A DNA stretch of 41,851 nt from positions 1 through 41,851 of the forward strand of contig CAJOIN010000006.1 in the NCBI GenBank assembly GCA_905234515.1, in the 5' to 3' direction. The notes under the pieces are model-generated. The model was not told the origin of the DNA. It worked only from the letters and a program-made list of their open reading frames with translations, and made no database searches. The DNA is from an uncultured Selenomonas sp. Its GTDB lineage: Bacteria; Bacillota; Negativicutes; Selenomonadales; Selenomonadaceae. Below are positions 10,100 through 22,769 of the stretch, one piece after another. A program made the position numbers and the translations under genes. Position 1 is the first letter of the stretch. Each line of letters opens with the position of its first letter.

Positions 10100-12178
10100 G
10101 TGGCAAGAGAGTTTTCCCTTGAAAAAACTCGTAATATCGGTATCATGGCTCACATCGATGCTGGTAAGACGACCACCACGGAACGTATCCTCTTCTACAC
10201 TGGTGTAAATCACAAGATCGGTGAGGTTCATGATGGCGCTGCTACCATGGACTGGATGGTCCAGGAGCAGGAGCGCGGTATTACCATTACTTCCGCTGCT
10301 ACCACCTGCCATTGGAAGAACCATCGTATCAACATCATTGATACGCCGGGTCACGTGGACTTCACCGTAGAGGTTGAGCGTTCCCTGCGCGTGCTTGACG
10401 GCGCTGTGGCAGTTCTGACTGCTCGCGGCGGTGTTGAGCCTCAGACTGAGACCGTTTGGCGTCAGGCTGAGAAGTACCAGGTTCCCCGCATGGCTTATGT
10501 CAACAAGATGGACATTACCGGTGCGGACTTCTTCAACGTCATCAAGATGATGGAGGAGCGCCTCAATGCCAATGCAGTTGCTATCCAGCTGCCTATCGGT
10601 GCTGAGGATAACTTCCAGGGCATCATCGACCTCGTGAAGATGGAAGCCATCGTTTATGAAGACGATCTTGGCAAAGTCGCGGATGAGGTTGCCATTCCCG
10701 ATGACATGAAGGATATGGCTGAAGAATATCGCGAGAAGCTGCTCGAAGCTTGCTCCGAGCAGGATGACGAGTTCATGGAGAAGTACCTCGGCGGTGAGGA
10801 TATCACCGAAGAGGATATCAAGAAGGTTATCCGCAAGGCTACCGTTACCTGCAACATGGTGCCTGTTGTCTGCGGTACTTCCTATCGCAACAAGGGCGTT
10901 CAGCCCCTGTTGGATGCTGTGGTTGACTACATGCCCGCTCCGACGGACATTCCGCCCATCAAGGGCATCAACCCGGACAGCGGTGAAGAGGATCATCGTC
11001 CTTCCAGTGACGAGGAGCCGTTCTCCGCTCTGGCCTTCAAGATTATGACTGACCCGTACGTTGGTAAGCTGGCATTCTTCCGTGTATACTCCGGTATCCT
11101 CGAGTCTGGCTCCTATGTGTACAACTCCACTAAGGGCAAGAAAGAGCGTATCGGCCGTATCCTGCAGATGCACGCTAACAACCGTAAGGAAATTGATAAA
11201 GTTTACAGCGGCGATATTGCTGCTGCTGTGGGCCTGAAGGATACCACCACTGGTGATACCCTTTGCGATGAGAACAATCAGATCATCCTCGAGTCCATGG
11301 TCTTCCCAGATCCGGTTATCTCCGTTGCGGTTGAGCCGGCTACCAAGAATGACCAGGAGAAGATGGGCGTTGCTCTCCAGAAGCTGGCAGAAGAGGATCC
11401 GACTTTCCGGGTTCACACCGACCAGGAGACTGGCCAGTGCATCATCTCCGGCATGGGTGAGCTTCACCTGCAGATCATCGTTGACCGTATGCTCCGCGAA
11501 TTCAAAGTGGACTGCAAGGTCGGCGAGCCCCAGGTTGCTTATCGCGAGACCATCCGCAAGACCGTCGAGGCAGAAGGCAAGTTCGTTCGCCAGTCCGGTG
11601 GTCACGGTCAGTATGGTCACTGCTGGCTCAAGCTGGAGCCCCAGGAAGCTGGCGCAGGCTTCAGCTTCGAGAACAAGGTTGTGGGCGGTGCTATTCCCAA
11701 GGAATTCATCAAGCCCATCGAGGAAGGCGTCAAGCAGGCTATGGAGTCTGGTGTCGTAGCTGGTTATCCGGTGGTCGACGTCAAGGCTACTGTCTACGAT
11801 GGTTCTTTCCACGAAGTCGACTCTTCCGAGGCGGCCTTCAAGATTGCCGGTTCCATGGCATTCAAGAACGGTGCCGAGAAGGCCAACCCGGTTCTCCTCG
11901 AGCCGTATGTTAAGGTTGAGGTCATCGTTCCTGAGGATTACATGGGCGATGTTATCGGCGACCTTAACTCCCGTCGCGGCCGCATCGACGGCATGGAGCC
12001 GCGCAATGGTGCACAGGTCATCAATGCGTTCGTTCCTCTGTCCGAGATGTTCGGTTACTCGACGGATCTGCGTTCCAAGACACAGGGTCGCGGGAACTAC
12101 TCCATGGAGGTTTCCTACTATGATGAAGTTCCCAAGAATATAGCCGACGCTGTCACTGCCAAGAATAAGGGCGAATAA
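10100..12178 (+). CDS. fusA: Elongation factor G
   Basis: GTG start; [25 protein letters not shown]; 692 aa. Confidence 0.98.
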   Translation: MAREFSLEKTRNIGIMAHIDAGKTTTTERILFYTGVNHKIGEVHDGAATMDWMVQEQERGITITSAATTCHWKNHRINIIDTPGHVDFTVEVERSLRVLDGAVAVLTARGGVEPQTETVWRQAEKYQVPRMAYVNKMDITGADFFNVIKMMEERLNANAVAIQLPIGAEDNFQGIIDLVKMEAIVYEDDLGKVADEVAIPDDMKDMAEEYREKLLEACSEQDDEFMEKYLGGEDITEEDIKKVIRKATVTCNMVPVVCGTSYRNKGVQPLLDAVVDYMPAPTDIPPIKGINPDSGEEDHRPSSDEEPFSALAFKIMTDPYVGKLAFFRVYSGILESGSYVYNSTKGKKERIGRILQMHANNRKEIDKVYSGDIAAAVGLKDTTTGDTLCDENNQIILESMVFPDPVISVAVEPATKNDQEKMGVALQKLAEEDPTFRVHTDQETGQCIISGMGELHLQIIVDRMLREFKVDCKVGEPQVAYRETIRKTVEAEGKFVRQSGGHGQYGHCWLKLEPQEAGAGFSFENKVVGGAIPKEFIKPIEEGVKQAMESGVVAGYPVVDVKATVYDGSFHEVDSSEAAFKIAGSMAFKNGAEKANPVLLEPYVKVEVIVPEDYMGDVIGDLNSRRGRIDGMEPRNGAQVINAFVPLSEMFGYSTDLRSKTQGRGNYSMEVSYYDEVPKNIADAVTAKNKGE

Positions 12179-12193
12179 GGGAGGAAAAAATCA

Positions 12194-13381
<1,188 letters not shown>

Positions 13382-13398
13382 GTATTGACTACATTTTG

Positions 13399-13447
13399 AA
13401 TCCTTTTGTAAGAGCGGCGCTCGCGTCGCTCTTATTTCAAGGGTTTT
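13399..13447 (+). terminator. Putative terminator/attenuator hairpin after tuf
   Basis: TAAGAGCG (13409-13416) pairs CGCTCTTA (13427-13434), with flanking AATCCTT/AAGGGTT pairing, then TTTTT. Confidence 0.6.
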
Positions 13448-13526
13448 TACAGGATGCCCCCATGCGATGACGTGGCAGATGGCTTGGCAAGTTCCAAGGG
13501 AACTGCTACGGAGAAATGTTTGGGCC

Positions 13527-13590
13527 ATGGGGCTGTCCTGTCCATGTACAGCCAAAGGCCCTTGGCTGCAGATGGATGGGACAGCCCCAT
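13527..13590 (+). promoter_or_regulatory. Long structured hairpin upstream of rpsJ (candidate leader RNA element)
   Basis: ATGGGGCTGTCCTGTCCAT (13527-13545) vs ATGGATGGGACAGCCCCAT (13572-13590), nested CAGCCAA/TTGGCTG stem with loop AGGCCC. Confidence 0.6.
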
Positions 13591-13622
13591 AAAAGAGCCT
13601 GGACGATAAGGAGGAAAACACA

Positions 13623-13934
13623 TTGTCTAAGCAACAGAAAATCAGAATTCGTTTGAAGGCTTATGATCATAAAGCCCTCGATCAGAGTGCAGTAAAGATT
13701 GTGGATACTGCAAAGAAGACCGGCGCTATGGTGTCCGGCCCGATTCCCCTCCCGACGGAGAAGAACATCTACACGATTCTGCGTTCCCCGCATGTCAACA
13801 AGGACTCCCGTGAGCAGTTCGAGATGCGCACCCATAAGCGCCTTATTGACATTCTGCAGCCGACCAACAAGACCGTTGATGCTCTCATGCGTCTCGACCT
13901 TCCGGCTGGCGTGGACATTGAAATCAAACTTTAA
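13623..13934 (+). CDS. rpsJ: 30S ribosomal protein S10
   Basis: TTG start after [25 protein letters not shown]. Confidence 0.97.
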   Translation: MSKQQKIRIRLKAYDHKALDQSAVKIVDTAKKTGAMVSGPIPLPTEKNIYTILRSPHVNKDSREQFEMRTHKRLIDILQPTNKTVDALMRLDLPAGVDIEIKL

Positions 13935-13954
13935 TCCCAGGGGAGGTGGAATGA

Positions 13955-14608
13955 ATGTCTAAAGCAATTTTAGGTAGAAAACTTGGCATGACTCAGATCT
14001 TCACGGAAGAGGGCAAGGTTGTTCCTGTTACCGTTGTGGAGTCCGGCAACAACATCGTTCTGCAGAACAAGACGGTGGAGAGCGACGGCTACAACGCAGT
14101 GCAGCTTGGCTTTGGTGAAGTTAAAGAGAACAAGGTCAACAAGCCAATGAAGGGCCATTTCGATAAGGCTGGTGTGAAGCCGGTTAAGTTCATCCGCGAG
14201 ATGCGCCTTCAGGATCCTTCTGAATATAAAGTCGGTGATTCCATCGGCGTTGATATATTCGCTGCAGGTGAGTTAGTTGATGTAACGGGTACCTCCAAGG
14301 GCAAGGGCTTTGCTGGCGGTATCAAGCGTCACAACTTCGCACGTGGCCCCATGGGACATGGTTCCAAGTCTCATCGTGAGCCCGGTTCCACTGGTGCTAT
14401 GATTTCCGGCCCCGGCGGACGCGTGCTGAAGGGCAAGAAGCTCCCCGGCCGTATGGGTGGCGAGCGCGTGACGGTGCAGCGCCTCACGGTTGTTCGTGTT
14501 GACACTGACCGCAACCTCATCCTCATCAAGGGTGCTATCCCGGGCCCCAAGAAGAGCTTTGTTGTGATCAAAGACACTGTTAAGCCGGCTAAGCAGGCTA
14601 AAAACTAA
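13955..14608 (+). CDS. rplC: 50S ribosomal protein L3
   Basis: MSKAILGRKLGMTQIFTEEGKVVPVTVVE. Confidence 0.98.
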   Translation: MSKAILGRKLGMTQIFTEEGKVVPVTVVESGNNIVLQNKTVESDGYNAVQLGFGEVKENKVNKPMKGHFDKAGVKPVKFIREMRLQDPSEYKVGDSIGVDIFAAGELVDVTGTSKGKGFAGGIKRHNFARGPMGHGSKSHREPGSTGAMISGPGGRVLKGKKLPGRMGGERVTVQRLTVVRVDTDRNLILIKGAIPGPKKSFVVIKDTVKPAKQAKN

Positions 14609-14631
14609 TTGGAAGGAGGATACCCTAAATT

Positions 14632-15255
14632 ATGGCTAACGTAGCAGTTTATGACATCGCTAACAAGCAGGTTGGCGATATCGAACTCAATGACAATATC
14701 TTCGGCGTGGAGATGAACGCAGGTCTTCTCCATCAGGCCGTTGTTATGCAGCTCGCAGCCCAGCGCCTCGGCACTCATGCCACCAAGACCCGCGGCTTTG
14801 TTCGTGGCGGTGGCCGCAAGCCCTGGAAGCAGAAGGGCACGGGCCGCGCTCGCAGCGGTTCTACCAGGAGCCCGCTGTGGGTAGGTGGCGGTACGGTCTT
14901 CGGACCCCATCCCCGCAAGTATGCTTTCAGCATGCCTCGCAAGCAGCGCCGTCTGGCTCTCAAGTGCGCTCTCTCCGATAAGGTTAAGAGCGGCGACTTC
15001 ATCGTCCTTGACCAGCTGAACTTCGATGCTCCCAAGACCAAGCAGGTCGTTGAGCTCCTCAAGAACTTCAGCGTAGATAAGAAGGCTCTCTTCATCACTG
15101 CTGATGAGGTTGAGTCCGTTGAGAAGTCCGCACGCAACATTCCGGGCGTGAAGGCCATCACCACTATGGGCCTCAACGTTCATGACATCCTGAACCATGG
15201 CAAGCTCTTTGTCACCAAGGATGCCGTCGCCCGTATCGAGGAGGTATTCGCATAA
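14632..15255 (+). CDS. rplD: 50S ribosomal protein L4
   Basis: [37 protein letters not shown]. Confidence 0.98.
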   Translation: MANVAVYDIANKQVGDIELNDNIFGVEMNAGLLHQAVVMQLAAQRLGTHATKTRGFVRGGGRKPWKQKGTGRARSGSTRSPLWVGGGTVFGPHPRKYAFSMPRKQRRLALKCALSDKVKSGDFIVLDQLNFDAPKTKQVVELLKNFSVDKKALFITADEVESVEKSARNIPGVKAITTMGLNVHDILNHGKLFVTKDAVARIEEVFA

Positions 15256-15536
15256 TGGAAGCACGTGAAATCCTGATCCGTCCGCTCATCACCGAGCGTA
15301 CGACCCAGCTGATGGCTGAGGGCAAATACGTCTTCGTTGTGGCGAAGGCCGCCAACAAGATCGAGATTGCCAAGGCTGTTGCTGAGGTGTTCAATGTTAA
15401 GGTCGAGAAGGTCAACACTGTGAATGTTCTCGGCAAGACGAAACGTATGGGCCGCACCATTGGCAAGCGCCCTGACTATAAAAAGGCTATTGTGAAGCTC
15501 GCTGCTGGCGAAAGCATCGAGTTCTTCCAGGCTTAA
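15255..15536 (+). CDS. rplW: 50S ribosomal protein L23
   Basis: [35 protein letters not shown]. Confidence 0.97.
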   Translation: MEAREILIRPLITERTTQLMAEGKYVFVVAKAANKIEIAKAVAEVFNVKVEKVNTVNVLGKTKRMGRTIGKRPDYKKAIVKLAAGESIEFFQA

Positions 15537-15560
15537 TCTTAGAAGAAGGAGGTTAAAACT

Positions 15561-16391
15561 GTGGCAGTAAAATCTTTTAAACCCTATTCTGCAGGTCGTC
15601 GTTTCATGACCGTCGCTTCTTTCGACGAGATCACCACCGACAAGCCTGAGAAATCCCTGACTGAGCGCCTGAAGAAGAACGGCGGCCGTAATCAGCAGGG
15701 TCGCCTGACCGTTCGCCATCAGGGCGGCGGCCACAAGCGCCTCTATCGTATCATCGATTTCAAGCGCACCAAGGACGGCATCCCCGCTCGCGTGGCTACC
15801 ATCGAGTACGATCCGAACCGCAGCGCCCGCATCGCTCTGCTCAACTACGTTGACGGTGAGAAGCGCTACATCCTGGCTCCCAATGGCCTCAAGGTAGGCG
15901 ATATGGTTGAGTCCGGCCCCGAGGCCGACATCAAGGTGGGCAATGCCCTTCCTTTGAAGAATATCCCGGTAGGTACTACCGTTCATGCTGTTGAGCTCAA
16001 GATCGGCAAGGGTGCACAGCTCGTTCGTTCCGCTGGCACCAGCGCACAGCTCATGGCTAAGGAAGGCAACTACGCACTCCTGCGCATGCCTTCTGGCGAG
16101 CTCCGCAAGGTTCACATCAACTGCCGTGCTACCATCGGTGAAGTTGGTAACCTGGAGCATGAGAACATCACTCTCGGTAAGGCAGGCCGCAGCCGTTGGC
16201 TCGGTATCCGTCCGGAGAACCGCGGCGTTGCCATGAACCCGAATGACCATCCGCACGGCGGTGGTGAGGGCCGTTCCCCTGTCGGTCGCAAGAACCCTGT
16301 TACCAAGTGGGGCAAGTGCGCTATGGGTACGAAGACCCGTCGCAAGAACAAGGCTTCCGAAAGCCTCATAGTGAAACACCGTACGAAGTAA
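15561..16391 (+). CDS. rplB: 50S ribosomal protein L2
   Basis: GTG start; [17 protein letters not shown]...[22 protein letters not shown]. Confidence 0.98.
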   Translation: MAVKSFKPYSAGRRFMTVASFDEITTDKPEKSLTERLKKNGGRNQQGRLTVRHQGGGHKRLYRIIDFKRTKDGIPARVATIEYDPNRSARIALLNYVDGEKRYILAPNGLKVGDMVESGPEADIKVGNALPLKNIPVGTTVHAVELKIGKGAQLVRSAGTSAQLMAKEGNYALLRMPSGELRKVHINCRATIGEVGNLEHENITLGKAGRSRWLGIRPENRGVAMNPNDHPHGGGEGRSPVGRKNPVTKWGKCAMGTKTRRKNKASESLIVKHRTK

Positions 16392-16407
16392 GAGAGGGGG
16401 ATAAACG

Positions 16408-16689
16408 TTGTCAAGATCCATTAAGAAGGGCCCTTTCGTTGAAGAGAGCCTCATGAAGAAGATCACGGCTCTTAACGAAGCTAACGATAAAAAGGTTGTC
16501 AAGACTTGGTCCAGAAGCTCCACGATTTTCCCGGACTTCGTCGGTCATACCATTGCTGTCCATGATGGACGCAAGCATGTGCCTGTTTATGTCACTGAGG
16601 ACATGGTAGGCCATAAGCTGGGTGAGTTCGCTCCGACGCGCACTTTCAAAGGCCATGCCGGCGAAGAGCGCAAGACCTCACTGAAGTAA
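16408..16689 (+). CDS. rpsS: 30S ribosomal protein S19
   Basis: TTG start; [18 protein letters not shown]. Confidence 0.97.
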   Translation: MSRSIKKGPFVEESLMKKITALNEANDKKVVKTWSRSSTIFPDFVGHTIAVHDGRKHVPVYVTEDMVGHKLGEFAPTRTFKGHAGEERKTSLK

Positions 16690-16706
16690 GCGAAAGGAGA
16701 ATCGTT

Positions 16707-17042
16707 GTGGAATCAAAAGCAGTAGCTAAATACGTTCGCATCGCTCCGCGCAAGGTTCGTGTGGTCATGGATCTCATCCGTGGCAAGAACGTCGCAGAAG
16801 CATTTGCGATCCTCAAGTTCACGCCGAAGGTTGGCGCTGAAGTTGTTGAGAAGGTTCTTCGTTCGGCTGTAGCCAACGCAGAGAACAATTTCGATATGGA
16901 CGTGGACAAGCTCTACGTTTCCTCCGCCTTCGTTGACCAGGGACCGACCCTCAAGCGCATCCACCCGCGTTCCCGTGGGCAGGCTTTCAAAATCCTGAAG
17001 CGCACGAGCCACGTCACCATCGTAGTCGACGAGAAGAACTAA
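16707..17042 (+). CDS. rplV: 50S ribosomal protein L22
   Basis: GTG start; [25 protein letters not shown]. Confidence 0.97.
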   Translation: MESKAVAKYVRIAPRKVRVVMDLIRGKNVAEAFAILKFTPKVGAEVVEKVLRSAVANAENNFDMDVDKLYVSSAFVDQGPTLKRIHPRSRGQAFKILKRTSHVTIVVDEKN

Positions 17043-17058
17043 GAAGGAGGGAAACGGA

Positions 17059-17727
17059 TTGGGTCAGAAAGTTAATCCGCATGGTATTCGCCTTGGCATT
17101 GTCAAGCAGTGGGATGCCAAGTGGTACGCAGATAAAGATTTTGCAGAGAACCTGCATGAAGATATCAAGATTCGTGACTACCTGAAGAAGAGCCTCCAGG
17201 CAGCAGGAATCTCCAGGATTGAGACGGAGCGCACCAAGAACCGCCTCAAGATCACCATTCACACTGCAAAGCCGGGCATGGTTATCGGCCGCGGTGGTTC
17301 CGGTATCGAGCAGATCAAGGAAGGCCTGAAGGGCTACACCGAGAAGCGTGTTGACATCAACATCGCTGAGATCAAGCAGCCGGATATGGATGCAACTCTC
17401 GTAGCTGAGAACATCGCTTCCCAGCTGGAGCGCCGTATTGCTTTCCGTCGTGCCATGAAGCAGTCCGTGGGCCGCACCATGCGTCTCGGCGCCAAGGGCA
17501 TCAAGATTACCTGCAGCGGCCGTCTCGGCGGTGCAGAAATCGCTCGCAGCGAAAGCTATCGTGAAGGCAGCATTCCCCTTCACACACTCCGTGCAGACAT
17601 CGATTACGGCACGGCTGAGGCACATACCACGTATGGCCGCATCGGTATCAAGGTTTGGATCTTCAAGGGCGAAGTCCTTCCTGAGAGAAAGCAGCGCAAA
17701 GTTGCTAACGAAGGGAGCGAAGCTTAA
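17059..17727 (+). CDS. rpsC: 30S ribosomal protein S3
   Basis: TTG start; [23 protein letters not shown]. Confidence 0.98.
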   Translation: MGQKVNPHGIRLGIVKQWDAKWYADKDFAENLHEDIKIRDYLKKSLQAAGISRIETERTKNRLKITIHTAKPGMVIGRGGSGIEQIKEGLKGYTEKRVDINIAEIKQPDMDATLVAENIASQLERRIAFRRAMKQSVGRTMRLGAKGIKITCSGRLGGAEIARSESYREGSIPLHTLRADIDYGTAEAHTTYGRIGIKVWIFKGEVLPERKQRKVANEGSEA

Positions 17728-18161
17728 TGTTACTTCCAAAGAGAGTTAAATATCGTAAGCAGTTCCGTGGCCGTATGAAGGGCAAGGCTCATCGCGGCAA
17801 CACTGTGAGCCATGGTGAGTTCGGCCTGGTGGCTCTTGAGCCCGCTTGGATCACCAACCGTCAGATTGAGGCAGCCCGTATCGCTATGACCCGTTACATC
17901 AAGCGTGGCGGTCAGGTCTGGATCAAGATCTTCCCGGATAAGCCTGTTACGGCTAAGCCGGCTGAGACCCGCATGGGTTCCGGTAAAGGCTCCCCTGAGT
18001 ACTGGGTGGCTGTTGTGAAGCCGGGCCGCGTCCTCTTCGAGATGGACGGTGTGCCTAAGGAAGTTGCCCGTGAGGCAATGCGCCTTGCAGGCCACAAGCT
18101 CCCCATCAAGACTAAGTTCGTGACTAAGGAAGAAACTGTAGCAGAGGGCGGTGAAGCATAA
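17727..18161 (+). CDS. rplP: 50S ribosomal protein L16
   Basis: [25 protein letters not shown]. Confidence 0.98.
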   Translation: MLLPKRVKYRKQFRGRMKGKAHRGNTVSHGEFGLVALEPAWITNRQIEAARIAMTRYIKRGGQVWIKIFPDKPVTAKPAETRMGSGKGSPEYWVAVVKPGRVLFEMDGVPKEVAREAMRLAGHKLPIKTKFVTKEETVAEGGEA

Positions 18162-18355
18162 TGAAGGTTAATGAGATTCGCGAGATGAACGCTGACGAAC
18201 TGAACCAGAAGCTTGCTTCGCTCAAAGAGGAGCTCTTCAACCTCCGTTTCCAGCTCGCCACCGGCCAGCTTGAGAACCCGATGCGTATCAAAGATGTGAA
18301 GAAGACGATCGCCCGTATCAAGACGATCCAGCGTGAGCAGGAGCTTAAGGCCTGA
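18161..18355 (+). CDS. rpmC: 50S ribosomal protein L29
   Basis: [40 protein letters not shown]. Confidence 0.97.
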   Translation: MKVNEIREMNADELNQKLASLKEELFNLRFQLATGQLENPMRIKDVKKTIARIKTIQREQELKA

Positions 18356-18396
18356 GACGCAAAGCTAGTGATATGCAGAAGGAAGGAGGCTCCCTA

Positions 18397-18654
18397 ATGA
18401 GCGAGAGAAACGTACGTAAGACTAAGGTCGGCAAAGTCATTTCCGACAAGATGGACAAGACCGTTGTGGTTGCTATCGAGGAGATCGAGCAGCACAAGCT
18501 TTACAAGAAGCCGGTCAAGAGAACTGTGAAATTCCATGCGCATGACGAGAAGAACGACGCGCATGTTGGCGATAAGGTGTCCCTGATGGAGACCCGTCCC
18601 CTTTCCAAGACTAAGCGTTGGAGAGTGGTCGAGGTTATCGAGCGCGCTAAGTAA
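18397..18654 (+). CDS. rpsQ: 30S ribosomal protein S17
   Basis: [28 protein letters not shown]; start at 18397 after GGAGG. Confidence 0.96.
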   Translation: MSERNVRKTKVGKVISDKMDKTVVVAIEEIEQHKLYKKPVKRTVKFHAHDEKNDAHVGDKVSLMETRPLSKTKRWRVVEVIERAK

Positions 18655-18683
18655 GCCAAATACACGAAGAAGGAGGTTACATA

Positions 18684-19052
18684 ATGATTCAGCAGCAAAC
18701 TATCCTGAATGTTGGCGACAACACGGGCGCGAAAGAAATCATGTGCATCCGCGTGCTTGGCGGCTCTTACCGCAAGTATGCTAATATCGGCGACATCATC
18801 GTCGCAGCCGTGAAATCCGCAGCTCCTGGCGGTCAGGTCAAGAAGGGCGACGTTGTCAAGGCAGTTGTCGTTCGCAGCGTGAAGGGCCTGCGCCGTGCTG
18901 ACGGTTCCTATATCCGTTTCGATGAGAACGCAGCCGTCATCATCAAGGAGGACAAGACTCCGAGAGGTACTCGTATTTTTGGACCGGTAGCTAGAGAGCT
19001 TCGCGACAAGGACTTCATGAAGATCGTCTCCCTGGCTCCTGAAGTACTTTAA
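18684..19052 (+). CDS. rplN: 50S ribosomal protein L14
   Basis: [28 protein letters not shown]. Confidence 0.98.
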   Translation: MIQQQTILNVGDNTGAKEIMCIRVLGGSYRKYANIGDIIVAAVKSAAPGGQVKKGDVVKAVVVRSVKGLRRADGSYIRFDENAAVIIKEDKTPRGTRIFGPVARELRDKDFMKIVSLAPEVL

Positions 19053-19071
19053 TTCGTGAGGAGGTGCTATT

Positions 19072-19404
19072 TTGTCACTCGTTAAACTGAACGTGAAGAA
19101 GGGCGACACGGTTGTCGTGCTGTCCGGCAAAGATAAGGGCAAGCAGGGCAAGGTTGTTGCTGCTATGCCGAAGAAGGGCAAGGTCGTCGTTGAGGGCGTT
19201 AACAAGGTTAAGCGTCACACGAAGCCCAATGTCAAGGCTCCTCAGGGCGGTATCCTGGTGAAGGAAGCTCCCATGCATGCCTGCAAGGTTATGCTGGTTT
19301 GCCCCGCCTGCTCCAAGGCTACCCGCGTAGCCCACAAGGATGTCAATGGCAAGAACGTCCGCGTCTGCAAGAAGTGCGGCGAAGTCATCGACCAGACTAA
19401 ATAA
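19072..19404 (+). CDS. rplX: 50S ribosomal protein L24
   Basis: TTG start; [25 protein letters not shown]. Confidence 0.97.
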   Translation: MSLVKLNVKKGDTVVVLSGKDKGKQGKVVAAMPKKGKVVVEGVNKVKRHTKPNVKAPQGGILVKEAPMHACKVMLVCPACSKATRVAHKDVNGKNVRVCKKCGEVIDQTK

Positions 19405-19424
19405 TTAAGGAAGGAGGAAATTAA

Positions 19425-19964
19425 GTGGATAGATTACAGGAAAAGTACCAGAAGGAAGTTGTGCCTGCTCTCACTGAGAAGTTCGGCTACAAGAACGTAA
19501 TGCAGCTTCCGAAGGTTGAGAAGATCATCATCAACATGGGTGTTGGCGAGGCTGTTGGCAACCCCAAGGCTCTCGACTCCGCTGTGAGCGACCTCACCAT
19601 CATCTCCGGTCAGAAGCCGCTCCTCACCCGCGCCAAGAAGTCCCTGGCTGCTTGGAAGCTCCGTGAGGGCATGCCCATCGGCTGCAAGGTGACCCTGCGC
19701 GGCGAGCGCATGTATCAGTTCCTCGACAAGTTCATGAACGTTGCTCTTCCGCGCGTCCGTGACTTCCGTGGTGTGTCCGGTACTGCTTTCGACGGCCGCG
19801 GCAACTACGCTGTTGGTCTCAAAGAGCAGCTCATTTTCCCGGAAATCGAGTACGATAAGATCGATAAGATCCGTGGCATGAACATTGTTATCGTTACGAC
19901 GGCAAAGACGGATGAGGAAGCTAGAGAGCTCCTGAAACTCATGGGTATGCCGTTCAAAGCATAA
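19425..19964 (+). CDS. rplE: 50S ribosomal protein L5
   Basis: GTG start; [24 protein letters not shown]. Confidence 0.98.
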   Translation: MDRLQEKYQKEVVPALTEKFGYKNVMQLPKVEKIIINMGVGEAVGNPKALDSAVSDLTIISGQKPLLTRAKKSLAAWKLREGMPIGCKVTLRGERMYQFLDKFMNVALPRVRDFRGVSGTAFDGRGNYAVGLKEQLIFPEIEYDKIDKIRGMNIVIVTTAKTDEEARELLKLMGMPFKA

Positions 19965-19981
19965 GAGGAGGAAAGAAGCTC

Positions 19982-20167
19982 ATGGCAAAGAAGTCTATGG
20001 TAGAGAAGTGGAGCAAAGAGCCCAAGTTCTCTACTCGTCAGTACAACCGTTGCAAGATTTGCGGCCGTCCCCATGGCTACATGCGCAAGTTTGACATGTG
20101 CCGTATCTGCTTCCGCGAGCAGAGCTACAAGGGTGCTATTCCTGGCGTGACCAAGGCTAGCTGGTAA
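19982..20167 (+). CDS. rpsZ: 30S ribosomal protein S14 type Z (zinc ribbon form)
   Basis: 61 aa [10 protein letters not shown]...[23 protein letters not shown] with two CxxC motifs. Confidence 0.96.
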   Translation: MAKKSMVEKWSKEPKFSTRQYNRCKICGRPHGYMRKFDMCRICFREQSYKGAIPGVTKASW

Positions 20168-20198
20168 TTCTTAGTATTTGAAAGGAGGATATCGATTC

Positions 20199-20597
20199 AT
20201 GGTAATGACTGATCCTATTGCAGATATGCTGACTCGTTTGCGCAATGCAAACTCTGTATTCCACGAGACGGTGGATGTTCCTGGTTCCAAGATCAAGACC
20301 GCTATCGCAGAGGTTTTGAAGGAAGAGGGCTTCATCAAAGACTATGCTTTCAATGAGGACAACAAGCAGGGTGTCATCACGATTTCCCTGAAGTATGGTC
20401 CGAACCGCGAGAAGGTTATCTCCGGTATCAAGCGTATTTCCAAGCCTGGCTTGCGCCAGTATGCAAAGCACGATGAGCTGCCCCGCGTGCTGGGCGGCCT
20501 CGGCATCGCCATCATCTCCACTTCCAAGGGGATCATGAGCGATAAGCAGGCTCGTAAGGCCGGTCTCGGCGGCGAAGTCATCGCTTACGTTTGGTAA
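20199..20597 (+). CDS. rpsH: 30S ribosomal protein S8
   Basis: [28 protein letters not shown]; start 20199 (or 20205) after GGAGG. Confidence 0.96.
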   Translation: MVMTDPIADMLTRLRNANSVFHETVDVPGSKIKTAIAEVLKEEGFIKDYAFNEDNKQGVITISLKYGPNREKVISGIKRISKPGLRQYAKHDELPRVLGGLGIAIISTSKGIMSDKQARKAGLGGEVIAYVW

Positions 20598-20623
20598 TTG
20601 AAAAATAGTCAGGAGGTGTACAG

Positions 20624-21175
20624 ATGTCAAGAATTGGTAGAGCACCAATTGAGATTCCCGCTGGCGTAACCGTAACGGTTAGCGAGGATAACTTGGTGAA
20701 AGTAAAGGGCCCGAAAGGTGAACTTTCCCGCCAGATTAGTCAGGAAATGAAAATAACCGTCGATGGCAACATCCTCACTGTTGAGCGTCCGTCCGACGAT
20801 AAAACCCACAGGTCTCTCCATGGCCTTTCCCGTACCCTCATCAACAACATGGTTGTTGGTGTGACGGAAGGCTATCAGAAGAATCTCGAGATTGCAGGTG
20901 TTGGTTACCGTGCCCAGAAGCAGGGCAAGAACCTGAACCTGTCCCTTGGTTTCTCCCATCCCGTAGTGGTTGAGCCCCCCGAGGGCATCACCTTCGATGT
21001 GCCCAGCGCTACCGCCATCACGGTTTCTGGTATCGACAAGGAAGTTGTCGGCCAGATCGCTGCTGAAATCCGCAGCTTCCGTGAGCCTGAGCCGTACAAG
21101 GGCAAGGGTATCAAGTACGCTGGTGAGCATATCCGCCGTAAGGAAGGTAAAGCCGGCGCTAAGGGCAAGAAATAA
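20624..21175 (+). CDS. rplF: 50S ribosomal protein L6
   Basis: [34 protein letters not shown]. Confidence 0.98.
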   Translation: MSRIGRAPIEIPAGVTVTVSEDNLVKVKGPKGELSRQISQEMKITVDGNILTVERPSDDKTHRSLHGLSRTLINNMVVGVTEGYQKNLEIAGVGYRAQKQGKNLNLSLGFSHPVVVEPPEGITFDVPSATAITVSGIDKEVVGQIAAEIRSFREPEPYKGKGIKYAGEHIRRKEGKAGAKGKK

Positions 21176-21205
21176 GGAACTGACTCGAGAAAGGAGTGAA
21201 TCTCT

Positions 21206-21565
21206 GTGCTTATTAAGGCAGATAAGAATAAGGCACGTCAGAAGCGTCATCTGCGTGTTCGTAACCATATCGCTGGCACTGCGGCTCGTCCGCGCCTCAA
21301 TGTCTATCGCAGCCTGGCAAACATCTATGCTCAGGTTATCGATGATGAGAAGGGTGTAACCCTGGTTTCCGCCAGCACTCAGGATAAGGGCTTCGAGAAC
21401 TACGGCGGCAACATTGAGGCTGCCAAGGCTATCGGCGCTGAGATTGCTAAGCGCGCCCTGGAGAAGGGCATCAGCGAGGTTGTCTTCGATCGTGGCGGTT
21501 ATGTGTACCACGGCCGTGTGGCTGCTCTGGCTGAGGCCGCTCGTGAAGCTGGCCTGAAATTCTAA
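21206..21565 (+). CDS. rplR: 50S ribosomal protein L18
   Basis: GTG start; [26 protein letters not shown]. Confidence 0.97.
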   Translation: MLIKADKNKARQKRHLRVRNHIAGTAARPRLNVYRSLANIYAQVIDDEKGVTLVSASTQDKGFENYGGNIEAAKAIGAEIAKRALEKGISEVVFDRGGYVYHGRVAALAEAAREAGLKF

Positions 21566-21586
21566 AAGGACAAAGGAGGTAAATGA

Positions 21587-22093
21587 ATGGCTAGAAATAT
21601 GGACAACGAAACTCCGGAGTTCGAGGAGAAAGTTGTATACATTAACCGAGTTGCGAAAGTCGTCAAGGGCGGCCGCCGCTTCTCCTTCAGCGCCCTGGTT
21701 GTTGTCGGCAACAAGAAGGGTAAGGTTGGCGTTGGTCTCGGCAAGGCTGCTGAGGTTCCCGAGGCTATCCGCAAGGGTGTCGAGGATGCAAAGAAGAACC
21801 TCATCACTGTTGCCCTGAAGGATAACCGTACCATTCCCCATGAGATGCTGGGCATCTTCGGTGCAGGCCAGGTTATGATGAAGCCGGCTGCCAAAGGTAC
21901 CGGTGTTATCGCCGGCGGCCCCGTACGTGCCGTACTGGAGCTGGCAGGCGTCCATGACATCCTGACCAAGTCCCTGGGTTCTTCCAACCCGAACAACATG
22001 GTGCGTGCAGCCATGGAGGGCCTGAAGGCTCTGAAGCAGCCCGAGATTGTGGCTGAGCTCCGTGGCAAGACTGTCGCTGAGATTTTAGGTTAA
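21587..22093 (+). CDS. rpsE: 30S ribosomal protein S5
   Basis: [42 protein letters not shown]. Confidence 0.98.
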   Translation: MARNMDNETPEFEEKVVYINRVAKVVKGGRRFSFSALVVVGNKKGKVGVGLGKAAEVPEAIRKGVEDAKKNLITVALKDNRTIPHEMLGIFGAGQVMMKPAAKGTGVIAGGPVRAVLELAGVHDILTKSLGSSNPNNMVRAAMEGLKALKQPEIVAELRGKTVAEILG

Positions 22094-22108
22094 GGAGGCT
22101 CTTACGCA

Positions 22109-22294
22109 ATGGCAAAGGTAAAAGTTACGCTCAAGAGGAGCCTCATTGGCCGTCCGGAGACCCAGCGCCGCACTGTCCGCGCTCTCGGCCTGCGCAAGGT
22201 GAACTCTGTTTCCATCCTGCCGGATAACCCGGCTGTGCGTGGCCAGCTCCACAAGGTTGAGCATCTGATCTCTGTGGAAGAGATTGCAGAATAA
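22109..22294 (+). CDS. rpmD: 50S ribosomal protein L30
   Basis: [33 protein letters not shown]. Confidence 0.97.
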   Translation: MAKVKVTLKRSLIGRPETQRRTVRALGLRKVNSVSILPDNPAVRGQLHKVEHLISVEEIAE

Positions 22295-22318
22295 TTCTAG
22301 AGGACAGGAGGTGCAAGC

Positions 22319-22768
22319 ATGAAATTACATGAATTACAGCCCGCAGAAGGTTCCCGCAAGGAGCGCAACCGTGTTGGCCGTGGCCTCGGCTCCGGCAACG
22401 GCAAGACTTCCGGTCGCGGCATGAAGGGCCAGAACTCCCGCAGCGGTGGCGGTGTCCGCACCGGCTTCGAGGGTGGCCAGATGCCTCTCTACCGTCGTCT
22501 TCCTAAGCGCGGTTTCAAGAATATCTGGGCAAAGACCTTCGCAGAGGTCAATGTTGAGAGCCTGAACCGTTTCGAGGATGGCACTGTGGTTGATCCCGTT
22601 GCTCTCGTTGAGAGCGGCATCCTGAAGAATGTCCAGGATGGCATCCGCATCCTTGGCAAGGGCGAGCTCACCAAGAAGCTCACCGTCCGTGCCAATGGTT
22701 TCACTAAATCTGCAGAGGAGAAGATCACTGCTGCAGGCGGCCAGATCGAAAAAATTGAGGTGAAGTAA
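22319..22768 (+). CDS. rplO: 50S ribosomal protein L15
   Basis: [45 protein letters not shown]. Confidence 0.98.
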   Translation: MKLHELQPAEGSRKERNRVGRGLGSGNGKTSGRGMKGQNSRSGGGVRTGFEGGQMPLYRRLPKRGFKNIWAKTFAEVNVESLNRFEDGTVVDPVALVESGILKNVQDGIRILGKGELTKKLTVRANGFTKSAEEKITAAGGQIEKIEVK

Positions 22769-22769
22769 G

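Noticed and set aside
15180-16523. 447-aa minus-strand ORF across rplW-rplB
   Set aside because: Shadow of ribosomal protein genes with no recognisable protein features; the 20627..21955 and 26714..28120 minus ORFs were rejected for the same reason.
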